Of a DNA stretch of 64,000 nucleotides, positions 1 to 8,899 are shown in pieces. The DNA comes from Pseudomonas sp. PDM16 (lineage in GTDB: Bacteria; Pseudomonadota; Gammaproteobacteria; Pseudomonadales; Pseudomonadaceae). The DNA lies in the NCBI RefSeq assembly GCF_014851865.1, contig NZ_JACVAM010000003.1, positions 434,001-498,000 on the forward strand, given 5' to 3'. The notes under the pieces were generated by a model. That model was given only the letters and a program-made list of their open reading frames with translations. It did not search any database and was not told where the DNA came from. The translations under genes were made by a program, and so were the position numbers. Numbering within the stretch: the stretch's first letter is position 1; each line of letters begins with the position of its first letter.

Positions 1-296
1 TCGCCGCCGATCAGCACCACCGAGCCGTCCACCAGGCCGCCGCCGAGTACCCGATCCAGCTCACCGGAGACGGTGGAGAAGCGCGGCACTTCCTCGATGC
101 TGACCTCGGCCAGGGTCTTGATCTGCGCCTGCTGCCCGGCCCAGCCGCCACGCCCGGACGGCGCAGCGGCGCCGCCGCTCTCGATCATGGTCTCGGTCAG
201 GGTGTTCCAGGCCCCGCACTCTCCGCACTGCCCGGCCCACTTGGGAAATGTGGCGCCGCACTCGGTGCAGCCATACATGCGCTTGGCCTTGGCCAT
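1..296 (-). CDS. radA: DNA repair protein RadA, N-terminal part (gene runs off the left edge)
   Basis: Only the first ~98 codons are inside the window. The frame starts with ATG at 296 and opens with a C4 zinc finger, C10-x2-C13 and C24-x2-C27 (MYGCTECGATFPKWAGQCGE), the signature of RadA/Sms. It continues through ELDRVLGGGLVDGSVVLIGG, which in this family leads directly into the Walker A loop, lying just outside the window. RadA is a RecA-like DnaB-type helicase that drives branch migration during recombination repair, followed in the full protein by a Lon-like domain. The family is about 455 aa. It is transcribed leftwards, in the same direction as the transglycosylase gene that ends 66 bp upstream. 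Confidence 0.95.
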   Translation of the reverse strand, partial: MAKAKRMYGCTECGATFPKWAGQCGECGAWNTLTETMIESGGAAAPSGRGGWAGQQAQIKTLAEVSIEEVPRFSTVSGELDRVLGGGLVDGSVVLIGG

Positions 297-362
297 GGAA
301 ATCTCCGCCCGCTGGAAAAGCGCCGATCATAGCGGCTGGGCCGCGCGTCGGCAGCAACCCGT

Positions 363-1856
363 TCAGAACCCCACGGACTGGCCAGCGATCTGGCGCTCAC
401 GAGTCTTCTGCGCGGCCAGCTTGTACACCACGTAATACTTGTAGATGTTGCCCACGTAATCCACCGTCTCGCGCCCAATGATGCGCGCGGCGCCCTGCTC
501 GACATTGCCGAACCAGACGTTCGGGTCCAACCCGGACTTCTCCGCCAGCCGGCGGAACTTCATCAGGTTGCCCGGCCCGGCGTTGTATCCGGCGAAGCTC
601 AGCAGCAGGCGATTGACCGGGGTGATCTCCGGATCATTCAGGTACGTGTCGGCGATCAGCCGCAGGTATTTGCTGCCGGCCTCGATATTACGGTCGGCGC
701 TGCTCTCGACGCCGCTCACACCGACTTCCTGGGCAGTGCTCGGCAGCAGCTGCATGACGCCCACCGCACCGGCCTTGCTGCGCGCAGCCTGATCCAGCTG
801 CGACTCCTGGAAGCCCTGCGCCATCAGCAGTAGATGATCGAAATCGTAGGCGCCGGCATGCTTCTCGAACAGGCCGACCAACGCATTGAACTTGACCATT
901 TCCGCCTCGGAGACGGCGTTGCTCACCCGCTTGCTGTTCTTGAAGAAGCGGCGATGCATGATGTTGCCAAACTCGCTGCCGATCTTGTGGCCCTTGGTGA
1001 ACTCGTTCAACGCGGCCTTCAGCTGCGGGCTGTTCTTGCGCAGAGCCCAACCCAGCTTGCTGCCCTTGCTCAGCGGGAAACTCTCGTGGATGACCAGGTC
1101 GCTGTACAGCGCCTGCCATAGCCTGGCGATGTGATCGTCGGCCACCGTAATGCCGAACAGGCCGGCATTGACCATCTGCAACAGATCCTCGGTTTCCAGG
1201 TTCTCATTGGCCGGCATGATCTTCATCGGCGCCAGCCCCTGCGCTTTGAATCGCTGGTTGAGGGCAACCAGGTGTTCGAAGTAGCTACTCGATGGCCGGA
1301 CGTAAACCTCCTGCCCAGCCAGATCCTCGATTCGCGTCAACACAGGACTGCCCTTGCCGGTAACGAATACCTCCTGCACATCGTGGTAGACCGGATCAGT
1401 GAAATCGACGGTCTGCAAACGCCCTTCGGTCTGAGTCAGTCCACCAGCGGCGATATCGCCGTAGCCCGCCAGTAGCTTGGGCAGCAGTTCGTTGCGGTTG
1501 GTCGGGATGAACATCACGTTCCAGCGCTGGGACTTCTTGCCCAGCGGGCGCTTGGCATTCAGCCAGGCTTCGAGGGCCTTGCCGTACTCGTAGGCCACAC
1601 CCTGCTGCTGGCCGCGGTCGACCATGTAGAAGGTCTTACTGTAAGGAACCAGAATGCGCACAGTGCGGCTGGCGCGCATTCCATCCAGATCGCCGATCCA
1701 GGCCGGAGGAACCGGCAGGACCATGGCATCGACCTCGGACTGCTCAGCAGCGCTCAGCTGTGCCGGCGGCAGCACATCCTCCTCCAGCATGGCCGCTGCG
1801 GCCACCCCTCCCCATGCCAACAGGCTGAACAAGAGCCCTTGCATCCATAACTTCAT
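363..1856 (-). CDS. MltF-like membrane-bound lytic murein transglycosylase
   Basis: The 497-residue protein has a signal peptide (MKLWMQGLLFSLLAWGGVAA), an extracellular-solute-binding family 3 domain at roughly residues 50-290 and a C-terminal soluble-lytic-transglycosylase domain. The SLT part shows QGFQESQLDQ with the catalytic glutamate at about residue 351, followed by GAVGVMQLLPSTA and the AGYNAGPGN motif. This order is that of MltF, which cleaves peptidoglycan between MurNAc and GlcNAc to give 1,6-anhydro ends at the outer membrane. An in-frame ATG at 1913 exists, but the start at 1856 is preceded by AAGGAG at good spacing and puts the signal peptide at the N-terminus. Pseudomonas carries more than one MltF paralogue, so I give no symbol. 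Confidence 0.88.
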   Translation of the reverse strand: MKLWMQGLLFSLLAWGGVAAAAMLEEDVLPPAQLSAAEQSEVDAMVLPVPPAWIGDLDGMRASRTVRILVPYSKTFYMVDRGQQQGVAYEYGKALEAWLNAKRPLGKKSQRWNVMFIPTNRNELLPKLLAGYGDIAAGGLTQTEGRLQTVDFTDPVYHDVQEVFVTGKGSPVLTRIEDLAGQEVYVRPSSSYFEHLVALNQRFKAQGLAPMKIMPANENLETEDLLQMVNAGLFGITVADDHIARLWQALYSDLVIHESFPLSKGSKLGWALRKNSPQLKAALNEFTKGHKIGSEFGNIMHRRFFKNSKRVSNAVSEAEMVKFNALVGLFEKHAGAYDFDHLLLMAQGFQESQLDQAARSKAGAVGVMQLLPSTAQEVGVSGVESSADRNIEAGSKYLRLIADTYLNDPEITPVNRLLLSFAGYNAGPGNLMKFRRLAEKSGLDPNVWFGNVEQGAARIIGRETVDYVGNIYKYYVVYKLAAQKTRERQIAGQSVGF

Positions 1857-1970
1857 CGAAACGACTCCTTGCTGCTGCCCATGCTGACGTCTTTTTTCGA
1901 TCAGATTAGCCATTTTTCAGGAGCTCGGATGCGGCGATAATGGCTGTCCATTCACTGCCCTTGCCTCCTC

Positions 1971-2465
1971 ATGCAGATCGAACTTGTCCCGACCACGGCC
2001 GAGCAGCTACCGCTGATCGCCAACCTCTATCAGTACTACGCCTACGAGTCGTCGGACTGGGAGGAGGAAGACGTGGAAACGGACGGACGCTTCTACCTCC
2101 ACGAGCCGCACCTGGCGCGCTACTGGCAGGAACCCGACTGGAGCGCCAATCTGATTTTGGCGGACGGCTTCATCGCCGGTTTCCTGCTGATCGAACGCAG
2201 CGAACTGGCCGGCATAGACGCCCTGGAGTTCGCCGACCTGTTCGTGCTCAAGCGCTATCGCCGGCATGGAATAGGTCGGGCGTTGTCCGAGCGGGTGCTG
2301 TGTTCGGGCGACGAAGCCTGGCTGGTGCGCTTCCACCCACAGGACAACATTGCCGCGGCGTTCTGGCAGGCCGTGCTGCCGGGACTGCTGCGACCGTCGC
2401 GCCAGGTGGCGCTGGACGATGAACCCGAGCTGATCAACTACCTGATCACCCCGGCGGCGCACTGA
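1971..2465 (+). CDS. GNAT family N-acetyltransferase
   Basis: The 164-residue protein has the GNAT acetyl-CoA loop (RYRRHGIGRALSERVL, about residues 97-112), preceded by the beta strand FADLFVLK. The N-terminus MQIELVPTTAEQLPLIANLY is typical of the fold. The substrate cannot be told from sequence. It is divergent from the transglycosylase gene (114 bp between start codons) and no strong Shine-Dalgarno sequence is visible before the ATG. The acidic stretch around SSDWEEEDVETDG (residues 27-39) is common in a Pseudomonas subgroup of uncharacterised GNAT enzymes. Confidence 0.8.
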   Translation: MQIELVPTTAEQLPLIANLYQYYAYESSDWEEEDVETDGRFYLHEPHLARYWQEPDWSANLILADGFIAGFLLIERSELAGIDALEFADLFVLKRYRRHGIGRALSERVLCSGDEAWLVRFHPQDNIAAAFWQAVLPGLLRPSRQVALDDEPELINYLITPAAH

Positions 2466-2544
2466 GCGCGAGGGAGGTGTAGGGAACGCCGCACGCAACG
2501 AATGCGAGGCTGATGCGTACGACGCCCCCTACGAACGGGGTGGA

Positions 2545-2823
2545 CTAGCCGGCGCAGCCGTTGCCGCAGCCGCAGCATTGGCCGGCGGCGATGCGCAGCT
2601 GGCGGGCGAGGTCGTCCTTGAGGGCGACACGAGCCAGCTTCAGGCGGCCGAGGGAGGCATCGTCGAGCAGTTCCGCACCGTCCTCTACACGGCAGATGCG
2701 CTTGTCCAGCACCTCATATTCCTCGGCCTGGCGGGCGAAGTGCTGGTTCTCCTGGCGCAGACGTTGCAGCTCGCTGCGCAGCTCGGGAAAGTCCTTGGCC
2801 AGCGGGTGGTGTTCGACATGCAT
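2545..2823 (-). CDS. DUF465 (YdcH-like) small coiled-coil protein with a cysteine-rich tail
   Basis: The 92-residue protein begins MHVEHHPLAKDFPEL and contains the DUF465 pattern HHPL-x-x-(D/E)FPE...LDKRI-x-x-E...LK-x-x-R-x-x-LKD. It is mostly predicted coiled coil. The ATG at 2823 has AGGAG upstream; a longer frame to 2880 lacks this. Unusually, it ends in a short Cys/Gly tail with C83, C84, C86 and C90 that the divergent paralogue at 2983 lacks, suggesting metal binding or disulfide formation. The two paralogues are transcribed away from each other with a TTGAC-N4-ATCAA box (2880-2893) between them. The molecular role of DUF465 is not established. Confidence 0.85.
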   Translation of the reverse strand: MHVEHHPLAKDFPELRSELQRLRQENQHFARQAEEYEVLDKRICRVEDGAELLDDASLGRLKLARVALKDDLARQLRIAAGQCCGCGNGCAG

Positions 2824-2879
2824 GGGCGTAAGCTCCTGAAAAAGGTGTCTAACCCTAGCCGCCCCCGAGCCCGGGGCCA

Positions 2880-2893
2880 TTGACCGGGATCAA
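2880..2893. promoter_or_regulatory. ANR/FNR-type box between the divergent DUF465 genes
   Basis: TTGACCGGGATCAA fits the Pseudomonas ANR/DNR pattern TTGAC/T-N4-ATCAA/G. For the leftward DUF465 gene, a TAGGGT -10 candidate (2857-2852) would place transcription start near 2845, which puts the box centre at about -41.5, the class II activation position. Placement relative to the rightward gene is less clear. Exactly the same 14-mer occurs upstream of the hemerythrin at 47243. Confidence 0.6.
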
Positions 2894-2982
2894 ACCGTCA
2901 CGACCGTCCGCCTCCTGAAAGGAGTTGGCAACGACCGCTGAGCTAGGCTGAACCCACATGCACCAGAAGGAGTCATCTGACC

Positions 2983-3231
2983 ATGCCGCTCGAACACCAT
3001 CCACTGACCCGAGAATTCCCCGAGTACCGCCAGCAGCTGCAGACCCTGCATGCAGAGGACGCGCACTTCGCCCAGCTGGCCCAGCACTACGAGAGCCTGG
3101 ACAAACGCATCTACGAGGTGGAAGACGGCCGCCAGGCCTTGGACGACCTGGCCCTGCATGCCCTGAAGAACGAGCGGGTCCAGCTCAAGGACAAGATCGC
3201 CGAGCGCCTGCGCAAGGCCAACGGTGCCTGA
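2983..3231 (+). CDS. DUF465 (YdcH-like) small coiled-coil protein
   Basis: The 82-residue protein MPLEHHPLTREFPEYR... is a paralogue of the protein at 2545-2823. Both share HHPL, FPE, LDKRI and the C-terminal LKD-x-(I/L)-A-x-x-LR segment, but this one ends in RKANGA without cysteines. AGAAGGAG lies 11 nt before the ATG. The sequence is almost entirely helix-forming and charged, with no signal peptide or membrane segment, so it is probably cytoplasmic. It is followed by mscL after 112 bp. Family function is unknown; the shared ANR-type box upstream suggests induction at low oxygen. Confidence 0.85.
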   Translation: MPLEHHPLTREFPEYRQQLQTLHAEDAHFAQLAQHYESLDKRIYEVEDGRQALDDLALHALKNERVQLKDKIAERLRKANGA

Positions 3232-3343
3232 TCCCCACGCCGAGCCGGCACTGACCGGTTCCACCTCAGCCCCGCGGCCGCACCGAGCGGCCTCTGGGCT
3301 GGTTTACACTGCACCACATAACCAGAAACCCAGGGAGTGAAAC

Positions 3344-3751
3344 ATGAGCATCCTCAACGAATTCAAGGCCTTTGCGGTCAAGGGCAACGTGGTCGACATG
3401 GCCGTCGGTATCATCATCGGCGCGGCGTTCGGCAAGATCGTCAGCTCCTTCGTCGGCGATGTAGTCATGCCACCGATCGGCCTGCTGATCGGTGGGGTCG
3501 ACTTCTCCGACCTGGCCATCACCCTCAAGGCCGCCGAGGGCGACATCCCGGCGGTGATGCTTAGCTACGGCAAGTTCATCCAGACCGTGCTCGATTTCGT
3601 CATCGTCGCCTTCGCCATCTTCATGGGCGTCAAGGTGATCAACAAACTCAAGCGCGAAGAGGCCGAGGCGCCGACCGTGCCACCGGTACCGACGGCAGAG
3701 GAAGTGCTGCTGACGGAGATTCGTGATCTGCTCAAGCAGCAGAAGCAATAA
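3344..3751 (+). CDS. mscL: Large-conductance mechanosensitive channel MscL
   Basis: At 135 residues this is the usual MscL length. The N-terminal amphipathic helix [20 protein letters not shown] leads into TM1 ([20 protein letters not shown]) with the conserved pore glycines, then a periplasmic loop, TM2 ([19 protein letters not shown]) and the charged C-terminal helix ending [11 protein letters not shown]. MscL forms a homopentameric inner-membrane safety valve opened by membrane tension during osmotic downshock. CAGGGAG precedes the ATG. The gene ends directly in a strong hairpin terminator shared with the convergent TerC gene. Confidence 0.97.
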   Translation: MSILNEFKAFAVKGNVVDMAVGIIIGAAFGKIVSSFVGDVVMPPIGLLIGGVDFSDLAITLKAAEGDIPAVMLSYGKFIQTVLDFVIVAFAIFMGVKVINKLKREEAEAPTVPPVPTAEEVLLTEIRDLLKQQKQ

Positions 3752-3753
3752 GA

Positions 3754-3779
3754 AAAACGGCGCCCAAGGGCGCCGTTTT
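3754..3779. terminator. Bidirectional rho-independent terminator (mscL / TerC gene)
   Basis: Perfect 12-bp arms AAAACGGCGCCC and GGGCGCCGTTTT around a two-base AA centre, with A/T tracts on both sides. It lies 3 bp after the mscL stop and 6 bp before the end of the convergent gene. Confidence 0.92.
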
Positions 3780-3784
3780 CATTT

Positions 3785-5344
3785 TCACGACTGCTCGCGG
3801 GTGAGCAGCAGGCGGTTGACCCGCCGTTCGTGCACTTCTTCCACGCGCATGCGCCAACCGGCGAACTGCACCTCGTCACCCACCGCAGGCAGGCGGTCGA
3901 GCAGGCTCATTACCAGGCCGGCGAGGGTCTGGTAGTCCTCGGTGGCCTGGGCCTGCAGGCCGATGCGCGAACGCAGCAGAGCCAGGTTGAGCGCACCACT
4001 GACGCGGAAGCCAGCGCCCTCCGGCTCGATGTCCGGGCCGTCCACCTCGCTGGCGTCCGGCAGCTCACCGGCGATGGCCTCAAGGATGTCGGTCAGGGTC
4101 AGCAGGCCGACGAAGCCACCGAACTCGTTGACCACGAAGGCCACGTGGGTCGAAGCCTGGCGCATCTGCTCCAGGGCGCCGAGCACCGCGCAGCTGTCCG
4201 GCAGATTGAGCGGCTGACGCAGCAGGCCCTCGATATCCGGTTCGCGCTGGTCCAGCAGTTCCTTGAGCAGCTCCTTCTTATGCACGAAGCCCAGCGGCTC
4301 GTCGACCTGGCCGTCGCGGATCACCAGCAGACGCGAGTGCGGCGACTCCAGCAGGGCCTGGCGAATCTGCTCGGGGGAATGGCCCAGGTCGATATGGTCG
4401 ACCTCCATGCGTCCGGTCATCACCTCGGTGATCGGCTGCTCGGCCAGGCCCAGCACGCCGCGGATCATCACCCGTTCACGACGGTCGAACAGCGCGGCCT
4501 CGCCGGCACCGCCCTCGAGCATGTCGGCGATTTCCTCGCCCACCTCGTCGGCCTCGACCTTGCCGCCGAGCAGGCGCAGCACGGCGTGTGCGGTGCGTTC
4601 ACGCATGCCACGGCCGTTCTGCATCTGCCGCTTACGCTTGTGTCGTACCAGTTGGTTGGCCACCTCGATAAGAATGGAGAAGCCGATGGCCGCGTACAGG
4701 TAGCCCTTGGGAATGTGGAAGCCCAGGCCTTCGGCGGTGAGGCTGAAGCCGATCATCATCAGGAAGCCCAGGCACAGCATGATCACCGTCGGGTGGGCGT
4801 TGACGAAGGCGGTCAGCGGCTTGCTGGCGACGATCATCAGGCCGATCGAGATAATCACGGCAATCATCATCACTTCCAGATGCTCGACCATGCCCACGGC
4901 GGTAATCACTGCGTCCAAGGAGAACACTGCGTCGAGCACGACGATCTGCGCCACCACCGGCCAGAACAGAGCATAGGTGCGGCTGCCGCCCGGCTGATGG
5001 GTGCGGCCTTCGAGGCGCTCGTGCAGCTCCATGGTGGCCTTGAACAGCAGGAACACACCACCGAACAGCATGATCAGGTCACGCCCGGAGAAGCTGTGGC
5101 CGAACACCTCGATCAGCGGCTCGGTCAGGGTCACCAACCAGGAAATACTGGCCAGCAGGCCCAGGCGCATGATCAGCGCCAGGCTCAGGCCGATCAGCCG
5201 TGCGCGGTCACGCAGGTGCGGCGGCAGCTTGTCGGCGAGGATCGCGATGAACACCAGGTTGTCGATGCCGAGGACGATCTCCAGGACGATCAGCGTCAGC
5301 AGGCCGAGCCACGCAGTGGGGTCGGCCATCCATTCGAAGATCAT
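3785..5344 (-). CDS. TerC family inner-membrane protein with CBS pair and CorC/HlyC domain
   Basis: The 519-residue protein has three parts: an N-terminal TerC domain (about residues 1-230, several membrane helices, with the acidic motif [20 protein letters not shown] and a second acidic repeat [15 protein letters not shown]), a CBS pair at about 300-420 ([16 protein letters not shown]..., [22 protein letters not shown]) and a C-terminal CorC_HlyC transporter-associated domain ([20 protein letters not shown] to the end). This is the YoaE/YegH-type architecture. TerC proteins are linked to metal (Mn2+, tellurite) handling; the CBS pair probably binds adenine nucleotides. CGGAGG lies just before the ATG. 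It is separate from fprB, whose end is 246 bp upstream; that gap holds no recognisable gene. Confidence 0.9.
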   Translation of the reverse strand: MIFEWMADPTAWLGLLTLIVLEIVLGIDNLVFIAILADKLPPHLRDRARLIGLSLALIMRLGLLASISWLVTLTEPLIEVFGHSFSGRDLIMLFGGVFLLFKATMELHERLEGRTHQPGGSRTYALFWPVVAQIVVLDAVFSLDAVITAVGMVEHLEVMMIAVIISIGLMIVASKPLTAFVNAHPTVIMLCLGFLMMIGFSLTAEGLGFHIPKGYLYAAIGFSILIEVANQLVRHKRKRQMQNGRGMRERTAHAVLRLLGGKVEADEVGEEIADMLEGGAGEAALFDRRERVMIRGVLGLAEQPITEVMTGRMEVDHIDLGHSPEQIRQALLESPHSRLLVIRDGQVDEPLGFVHKKELLKELLDQREPDIEGLLRQPLNLPDSCAVLGALEQMRQASTHVAFVVNEFGGFVGLLTLTDILEAIAGELPDASEVDGPDIEPEGAGFRVSGALNLALLRSRIGLQAQATEDYQTLAGLVMSLLDRLPAVGDEVQFAGWRMRVEEVHERRVNRLLLTREQS

Positions 5345-5590
5345 GCATTCCTCCGGGCAGGCGTCGACGCAGCGCAGGCACGGTAGACGTGGCGCAGGGC
5401 GTATCGTTCAGGCGAAATCAGGGGCAGACGCGCGCGGGCGTCGAGGGAAGGGAGGCCACTCGGGGGTGGCTGGCAACTGTCGCTGTCCATGGGTTCCATT
5501 GAGCGAAAAAGGGACGGCCATCCTAGCGGGACCGCCGCCAACTCCTAAGCGCCAAACCGTTACCAATTCTTAACGACGTGGCGAACCGCT

Positions 5591-6367
5591 CTACCAGTAG
5601 TTCTCCACCGCCACAGCGCCGGGCCTGCGACTCAAGGATAGCTGCATGTCGCGCGCTTTGAGCACCGCGCGGGTGTCTTCGATCATCTGCGGGTTGCCGC
5701 AGAGCATCACCCGCGAGTGCTCGGGGCTCAGCGCCAGGCCGACGGCACGTTCCAGCTCGCCGTTCTCGATCAGCGTGGTGACCCGCGCATTGAGCGCACC
5801 AGGCACCTGTTCGCGAGTCACCACCGGGATGTACTGCAGCTTGTGCCCCGCCCCTTCCAACCACTCGCGCTGCGGTAGCTCGGCGATCAACGCTTGATAA
5901 GCCAGCTCGCCACAGTCGCGCGCGCTGTACACCAACACGATACGCTCGAAGCGCTGCCAGGCCTCCAGGTCCTGCAGGATCGAGAGGAACGGCGCCAGCC
6001 CGGTGCCTGTGCCAATCAGCCAGAGGTCACGACCATCGGGGAAGCGGTCGAGGGTGAGAAAGCCGGTTACCTGCTTCTCCACCAGCAGTTCGTCGCCGGC
6101 CTTGAGGCGGCTCAGCTCGCTGGTGAACTCGCCACCGGGCACTACGATGGAGAAGAACTCCAGATAGTCGTCATGCGGCGCCGAGACGATCGAGTAGGCG
6201 CGCCAGACGATGCAGCCGCTGGCCTTGCGCACCCCCAGCCGAACGAACTGCCCGGCGCGGAAGCGGAAACCGGCATCGCGGGTGCAAACCAGGCTGAACA
6301 GGCTGGGCGACCAGACACGCACTTCGGTGAGCGTCTGGCGGGTGAACTTCTCTTCGCTGGCGGTCAT
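5591..6367 (-). CDS. fprB: Ferredoxin-NADP+ reductase, FprB type
   Basis: The 258-residue flavoenzyme transfers electrons between NADPH and ferredoxin or flavodoxin in the cytoplasm. The FAD-binding motif is RAYSIVSAP (R-x-Y-S), with the NADP-binding GTGTGLAPFLSILQD loop next. C-terminal CGNPQMIEDT is the usual NADP-adenine contact, and the chain ends in aromatic VENYW as in bacterial Fpr. I start at MTASEEKF because the upstream in-frame Met (6388) adds an atypical MQMQGGA leader. Pseudomonas has two Fpr proteins; this position beside a TRAP-type binding protein and rlmG corresponds, from memory, to the FprB locus. Confidence 0.88.
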   Translation of the reverse strand: MTASEEKFTRQTLTEVRVWSPSLFSLVCTRDAGFRFRAGQFVRLGVRKASGCIVWRAYSIVSAPHDDYLEFFSIVVPGGEFTSELSRLKAGDELLVEKQVTGFLTLDRFPDGRDLWLIGTGTGLAPFLSILQDLEAWQRFERIVLVYSARDCGELAYQALIAELPQREWLEGAGHKLQYIPVVTREQVPGALNARVTTLIENGELERAVGLALSPEHSRVMLCGNPQMIEDTRAVLKARDMQLSLSRRPGAVAVENYW

Positions 6368-6442
6368 GGCGCCCCCTTGCATCTGCATACCCTCGCAGTC
6401 TCGCGCAAAGGGCGCCGGACAAACACCACCAGTTCGCAGGGA

Positions 6443-7426
6443 TTAGCGGCGGTTGACGGTCTGCGCGGCGCGCAACACATCGGCACCAATCTCCGCCTCA
6501 TACTGTTTCCACAGCGGCTGCATGGCCACACGCCAGGCGGCGCGCTCTTCCTTGCTCAGGCCGATCAGGTGCGCCTTGCCGGCAGCAGCCAGCTGCTCGC
6601 GCCCCTGGCGGTTGAGCTGTTCGGCGTCCTTGTTCACCTGGGCGGTGACTTCCTCGACGATCGACTCCAACTCGGTACGAGTGGCGTACGGGATGCTCTG
6701 CCAGAACGACGAGGAGCTGATCAGCATGTAGTTGAGCGAGCCGTGGTTGGTTTCGGTGATGAACGGCTGGGCCTGGTCGAAGCCGGCCGCGGTCATGTTC
6801 GACCAGGCGTTCTCGGTGCCCTGCACGGTGCCGGCCTGCAGCGCCTTGAGCGACTCGCCGAAGGGGATGCGCTTGGCCTGGGCGCCAAGTGCGGCGAATT
6901 GCGACTCCAGCACACTGGAGGCCTGAATGCGGAAAGCCAGGCCCTTGGCGTCGGCCGGCGCCCGCAGCTCACGGTTGGCGGAGAGCTGTTTCATGCCGTT
7001 GTTCCAGAAGGCTAGGCCGTAGATGTCATGGCTGGCCATGGAGCGCAGCAACTGGCGGCTCTTCTCGCGACGCTGGAAACGCTTCACGGCCTCCAGGTCG
7101 TCGAACAGGAACGGCAGGTCGAACACCTGCAGCTGCTTGGTGTAGGACTCGAACTTGGACACCGAAGGCGCCAGCATCTGCACCTCGCCGCGCTTCAGCG
7201 CGGCCATCTCGTCGGCATCACCGAACAGAGTGGAGTTGGGATAGACCTCGACCTTTACCGCATCGCCCATGCGCTCGGCCACCAGGCGCTGGAACAACAG
7301 GGCACCACGGCCCTTGGGTGTGTCCTCGGCCACCACGTGGGAGAACTTGATCAGGATGGGCTCGGCATGAACCGGCATGGAGAACAGCATGGCGAACGAC
7401 AGGCAAAGCGCGGACAGGTACTTCAT
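6443..7426 (-). CDS. TRAP transporter solute-binding protein, DctP family (orphan)
   Basis: The 327-residue periplasmic protein has a signal peptide (MKYLSALCLSFAMLFSMPVHA) and the DctP-type core: IKFSHVVAEDTPKGRGALLF, the FDLPFLFDD segment and the ligand-carboxylate region LAFRIQASSVLESQFAALGA with its conserved arginine, then TENAWSNM. Family members bind C4-dicarboxylates or other organic acids. CAAGGAAG lies before the ATG at 7426; a longer frame to 7462 would destroy the signal peptide. No DctQ or DctM membrane subunit lies on either side, so the protein must work with a transporter encoded elsewhere, or as a sensor component. Confidence 0.9.
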   Translation of the reverse strand: MKYLSALCLSFAMLFSMPVHAEPILIKFSHVVAEDTPKGRGALLFQRLVAERMGDAVKVEVYPNSTLFGDADEMAALKRGEVQMLAPSVSKFESYTKQLQVFDLPFLFDDLEAVKRFQRREKSRQLLRSMASHDIYGLAFWNNGMKQLSANRELRAPADAKGLAFRIQASSVLESQFAALGAQAKRIPFGESLKALQAGTVQGTENAWSNMTAAGFDQAQPFITETNHGSLNYMLISSSSFWQSIPYATRTELESIVEEVTAQVNKDAEQLNRQGREQLAAAGKAHLIGLSKEERAAWRVAMQPLWKQYEAEIGADVLRAAQTVNRR

Positions 7427-7716
7427 GGACTTCCTTGAGGCAAGGCAATAGCTACGCCCCACAAGACTGCGGGGCGGATGACTGGTTGGGGATGTGGGCC
7501 ACTGGGGCCGGGGTTCGGACGGTGCCTGCGCTCAGGTCGCGCGGCCATCCGATTTGTTATTGGGGCATGCCACCCACTGCAGAACTTCTACGGCGGCAAG
7601 TGACTGCATATTCTCCGGGTTGCACCTGCTGGTCACAAGCCGCTTGTTTCTCACTTCGAGACATTTACCTATGCATCTAGGACAATGCCTGCTGTTCTGC
7701 ACATGATCCCGCCACC
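7427..7716. other. Divergent intergenic region, dctP-like gene / rlmG
   Basis: This 290-bp gap is less GC-rich than its neighbours. I find no convincing gene. A small GC hairpin (CGCCCC...GGGGCG, about 7454-7476) lies in the probable 5' leader of the leftward gene. The rightward part is A/T-rich and presumably holds the rlmG promoter; I could not pick out a single good -35/-10 pair. Confidence 0.5.
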
Positions 7717-8841
7717 ATGCCGACTCTCGCCACGCCCTTCGCCCAGCTCGACCTGATCCGCCAGCCCGAGATGGCCAACGAGCCATTGCAGGCCTTCGAT
7801 GCTGCTGACGAGTATCTGCTCGCCCATGTCCATGAGCTGGGCTTGCAGGCGGACAGCCGGGTACTGCTGCTCAACGACGGTTTCGGCGCCCTGGCCTGCT
7901 CGCTGGCCCCGCACTGCCGGGTGACCAGCAGCGGCGATTCGCACCTGGGACACCTGGCCCTGCAGAAGAACCTGGCGCGCAACGACCTGGTTGCCGACAG
8001 CGTGCATTTCGTACCGGCCAGCGAGACCGTGCAGGGTCCGTTCGACCTGGTGCTGCTACGCGTGCCCAAGACCCTGGCCCTGCTCGAGGAACAGCTGATC
8101 CGCCTGCACGGCCAGTTGGCGCCTGGCGCCAGGGTGATCGCCGGCGCGATGATCAAGCATCTGCCACGCACCGCCGGCGAGCTGATGGAGCGGTACATTG
8201 GCCCGCTACAGGCCTCGCTGGCGGTGAAGAAGGCGCGCCTGCTGACGGCGACGCCCGAAGCCAAACCAGCACCGACTTCGCCCTACCCGACCCGCTACAG
8301 GCTGGACCAGCCGGCCCTGGAGTTGGTCAACCACGCCAACGTGTTCTGCCGCGACGATCTGGACATCGGCACCCGCGCCTTTCTGCCACACCTGCCCAAA
8401 CGCCTGCAGGTGCAACGGGTGGCTGACCTCGGTTGCGGCAACGGGGTGCTGGGCATCGCCTACGCCCTGGCCAACCCCGAGGCCGAGCTGACCCTGGTGG
8501 ACGAGTCCTACATGGCCGTGCAGTCCGCCGAGGAGAACTGGCGCGCGGCGCTCGGCGAGCGACCGGCGACATTCCGTGCCGCCGACGGCCTGGCCGACCA
8601 GGCACCGGATTCGCTGGACCTAGTGCTGTGCAATCCACCGTTCCACCAGCAACAGGTGGTCGGCGACTTCCTCGCCTGGCGCATGTTCCAGCAGGCCCGC
8701 GTGGCACTGGTTACCGGGGGCGAGCTATGGATCGTCGGCAACCGCCACCTCGGCTATCACGCCAAGCTCAAACGCCTGTTCCGCGGCGTGGAGCAGGTCG
8801 CGGCCACCCCCAAGTTCGTGGTGCTGAAAGCCACCAAGTAA
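7717..8841 (+). CDS. rlmG: 23S rRNA (guanine1835-N2)-methyltransferase RlmG
   Basis: The 374-residue protein has the two-part RlmG/RsmC-like layout: an N-terminal degenerate methyltransferase-like half and a C-terminal catalytic half. The SAM loop DLGCGNGVLGIAYA is near residue 236 and the substrate motif NPPFH near residue 305, the NPPF form expected of exocyclic-amine methyltransferases. RlmG makes m2G1835 in helix 68 of 23S rRNA. Length matches E. coli RlmG (378). The gene stands alone with a terminator right after it. Confidence 0.92.
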   Translation: MPTLATPFAQLDLIRQPEMANEPLQAFDAADEYLLAHVHELGLQADSRVLLLNDGFGALACSLAPHCRVTSSGDSHLGHLALQKNLARNDLVADSVHFVPASETVQGPFDLVLLRVPKTLALLEEQLIRLHGQLAPGARVIAGAMIKHLPRTAGELMERYIGPLQASLAVKKARLLTATPEAKPAPTSPYPTRYRLDQPALELVNHANVFCRDDLDIGTRAFLPHLPKRLQVQRVADLGCGNGVLGIAYALANPEAELTLVDESYMAVQSAEENWRAALGERPATFRAADGLADQAPDSLDLVLCNPPFHQQQVVGDFLAWRMFQQARVALVTGGELWIVGNRHLGYHAKLKRLFRGVEQVAATPKFVVLKATK

Positions 8842-8858
8842 GCGTGCCGGGCACAATG

Positions 8859-8883
8859 AAGAGGGCGCCATAGGCGCCCTCTT
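8859..8883. terminator. Bidirectional hairpin terminator (rlmG / TonB receptor gene)
   Basis: Perfect 11-bp arms AAGAGGGCGCC and GGCGCCCTCTT with an ATA loop, between two convergent stop codons. Confidence 0.85.
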
Positions 8884-8899
8884 GCATACCGTTGTCGGC

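Noticed and set aside
3830..5386. A 518-codon plus-strand open frame opposite the TerC/CBS gene.
   Set aside because: Shadow frame rich in His, Gln and Ala; the TerC gene fits all expected motifs.
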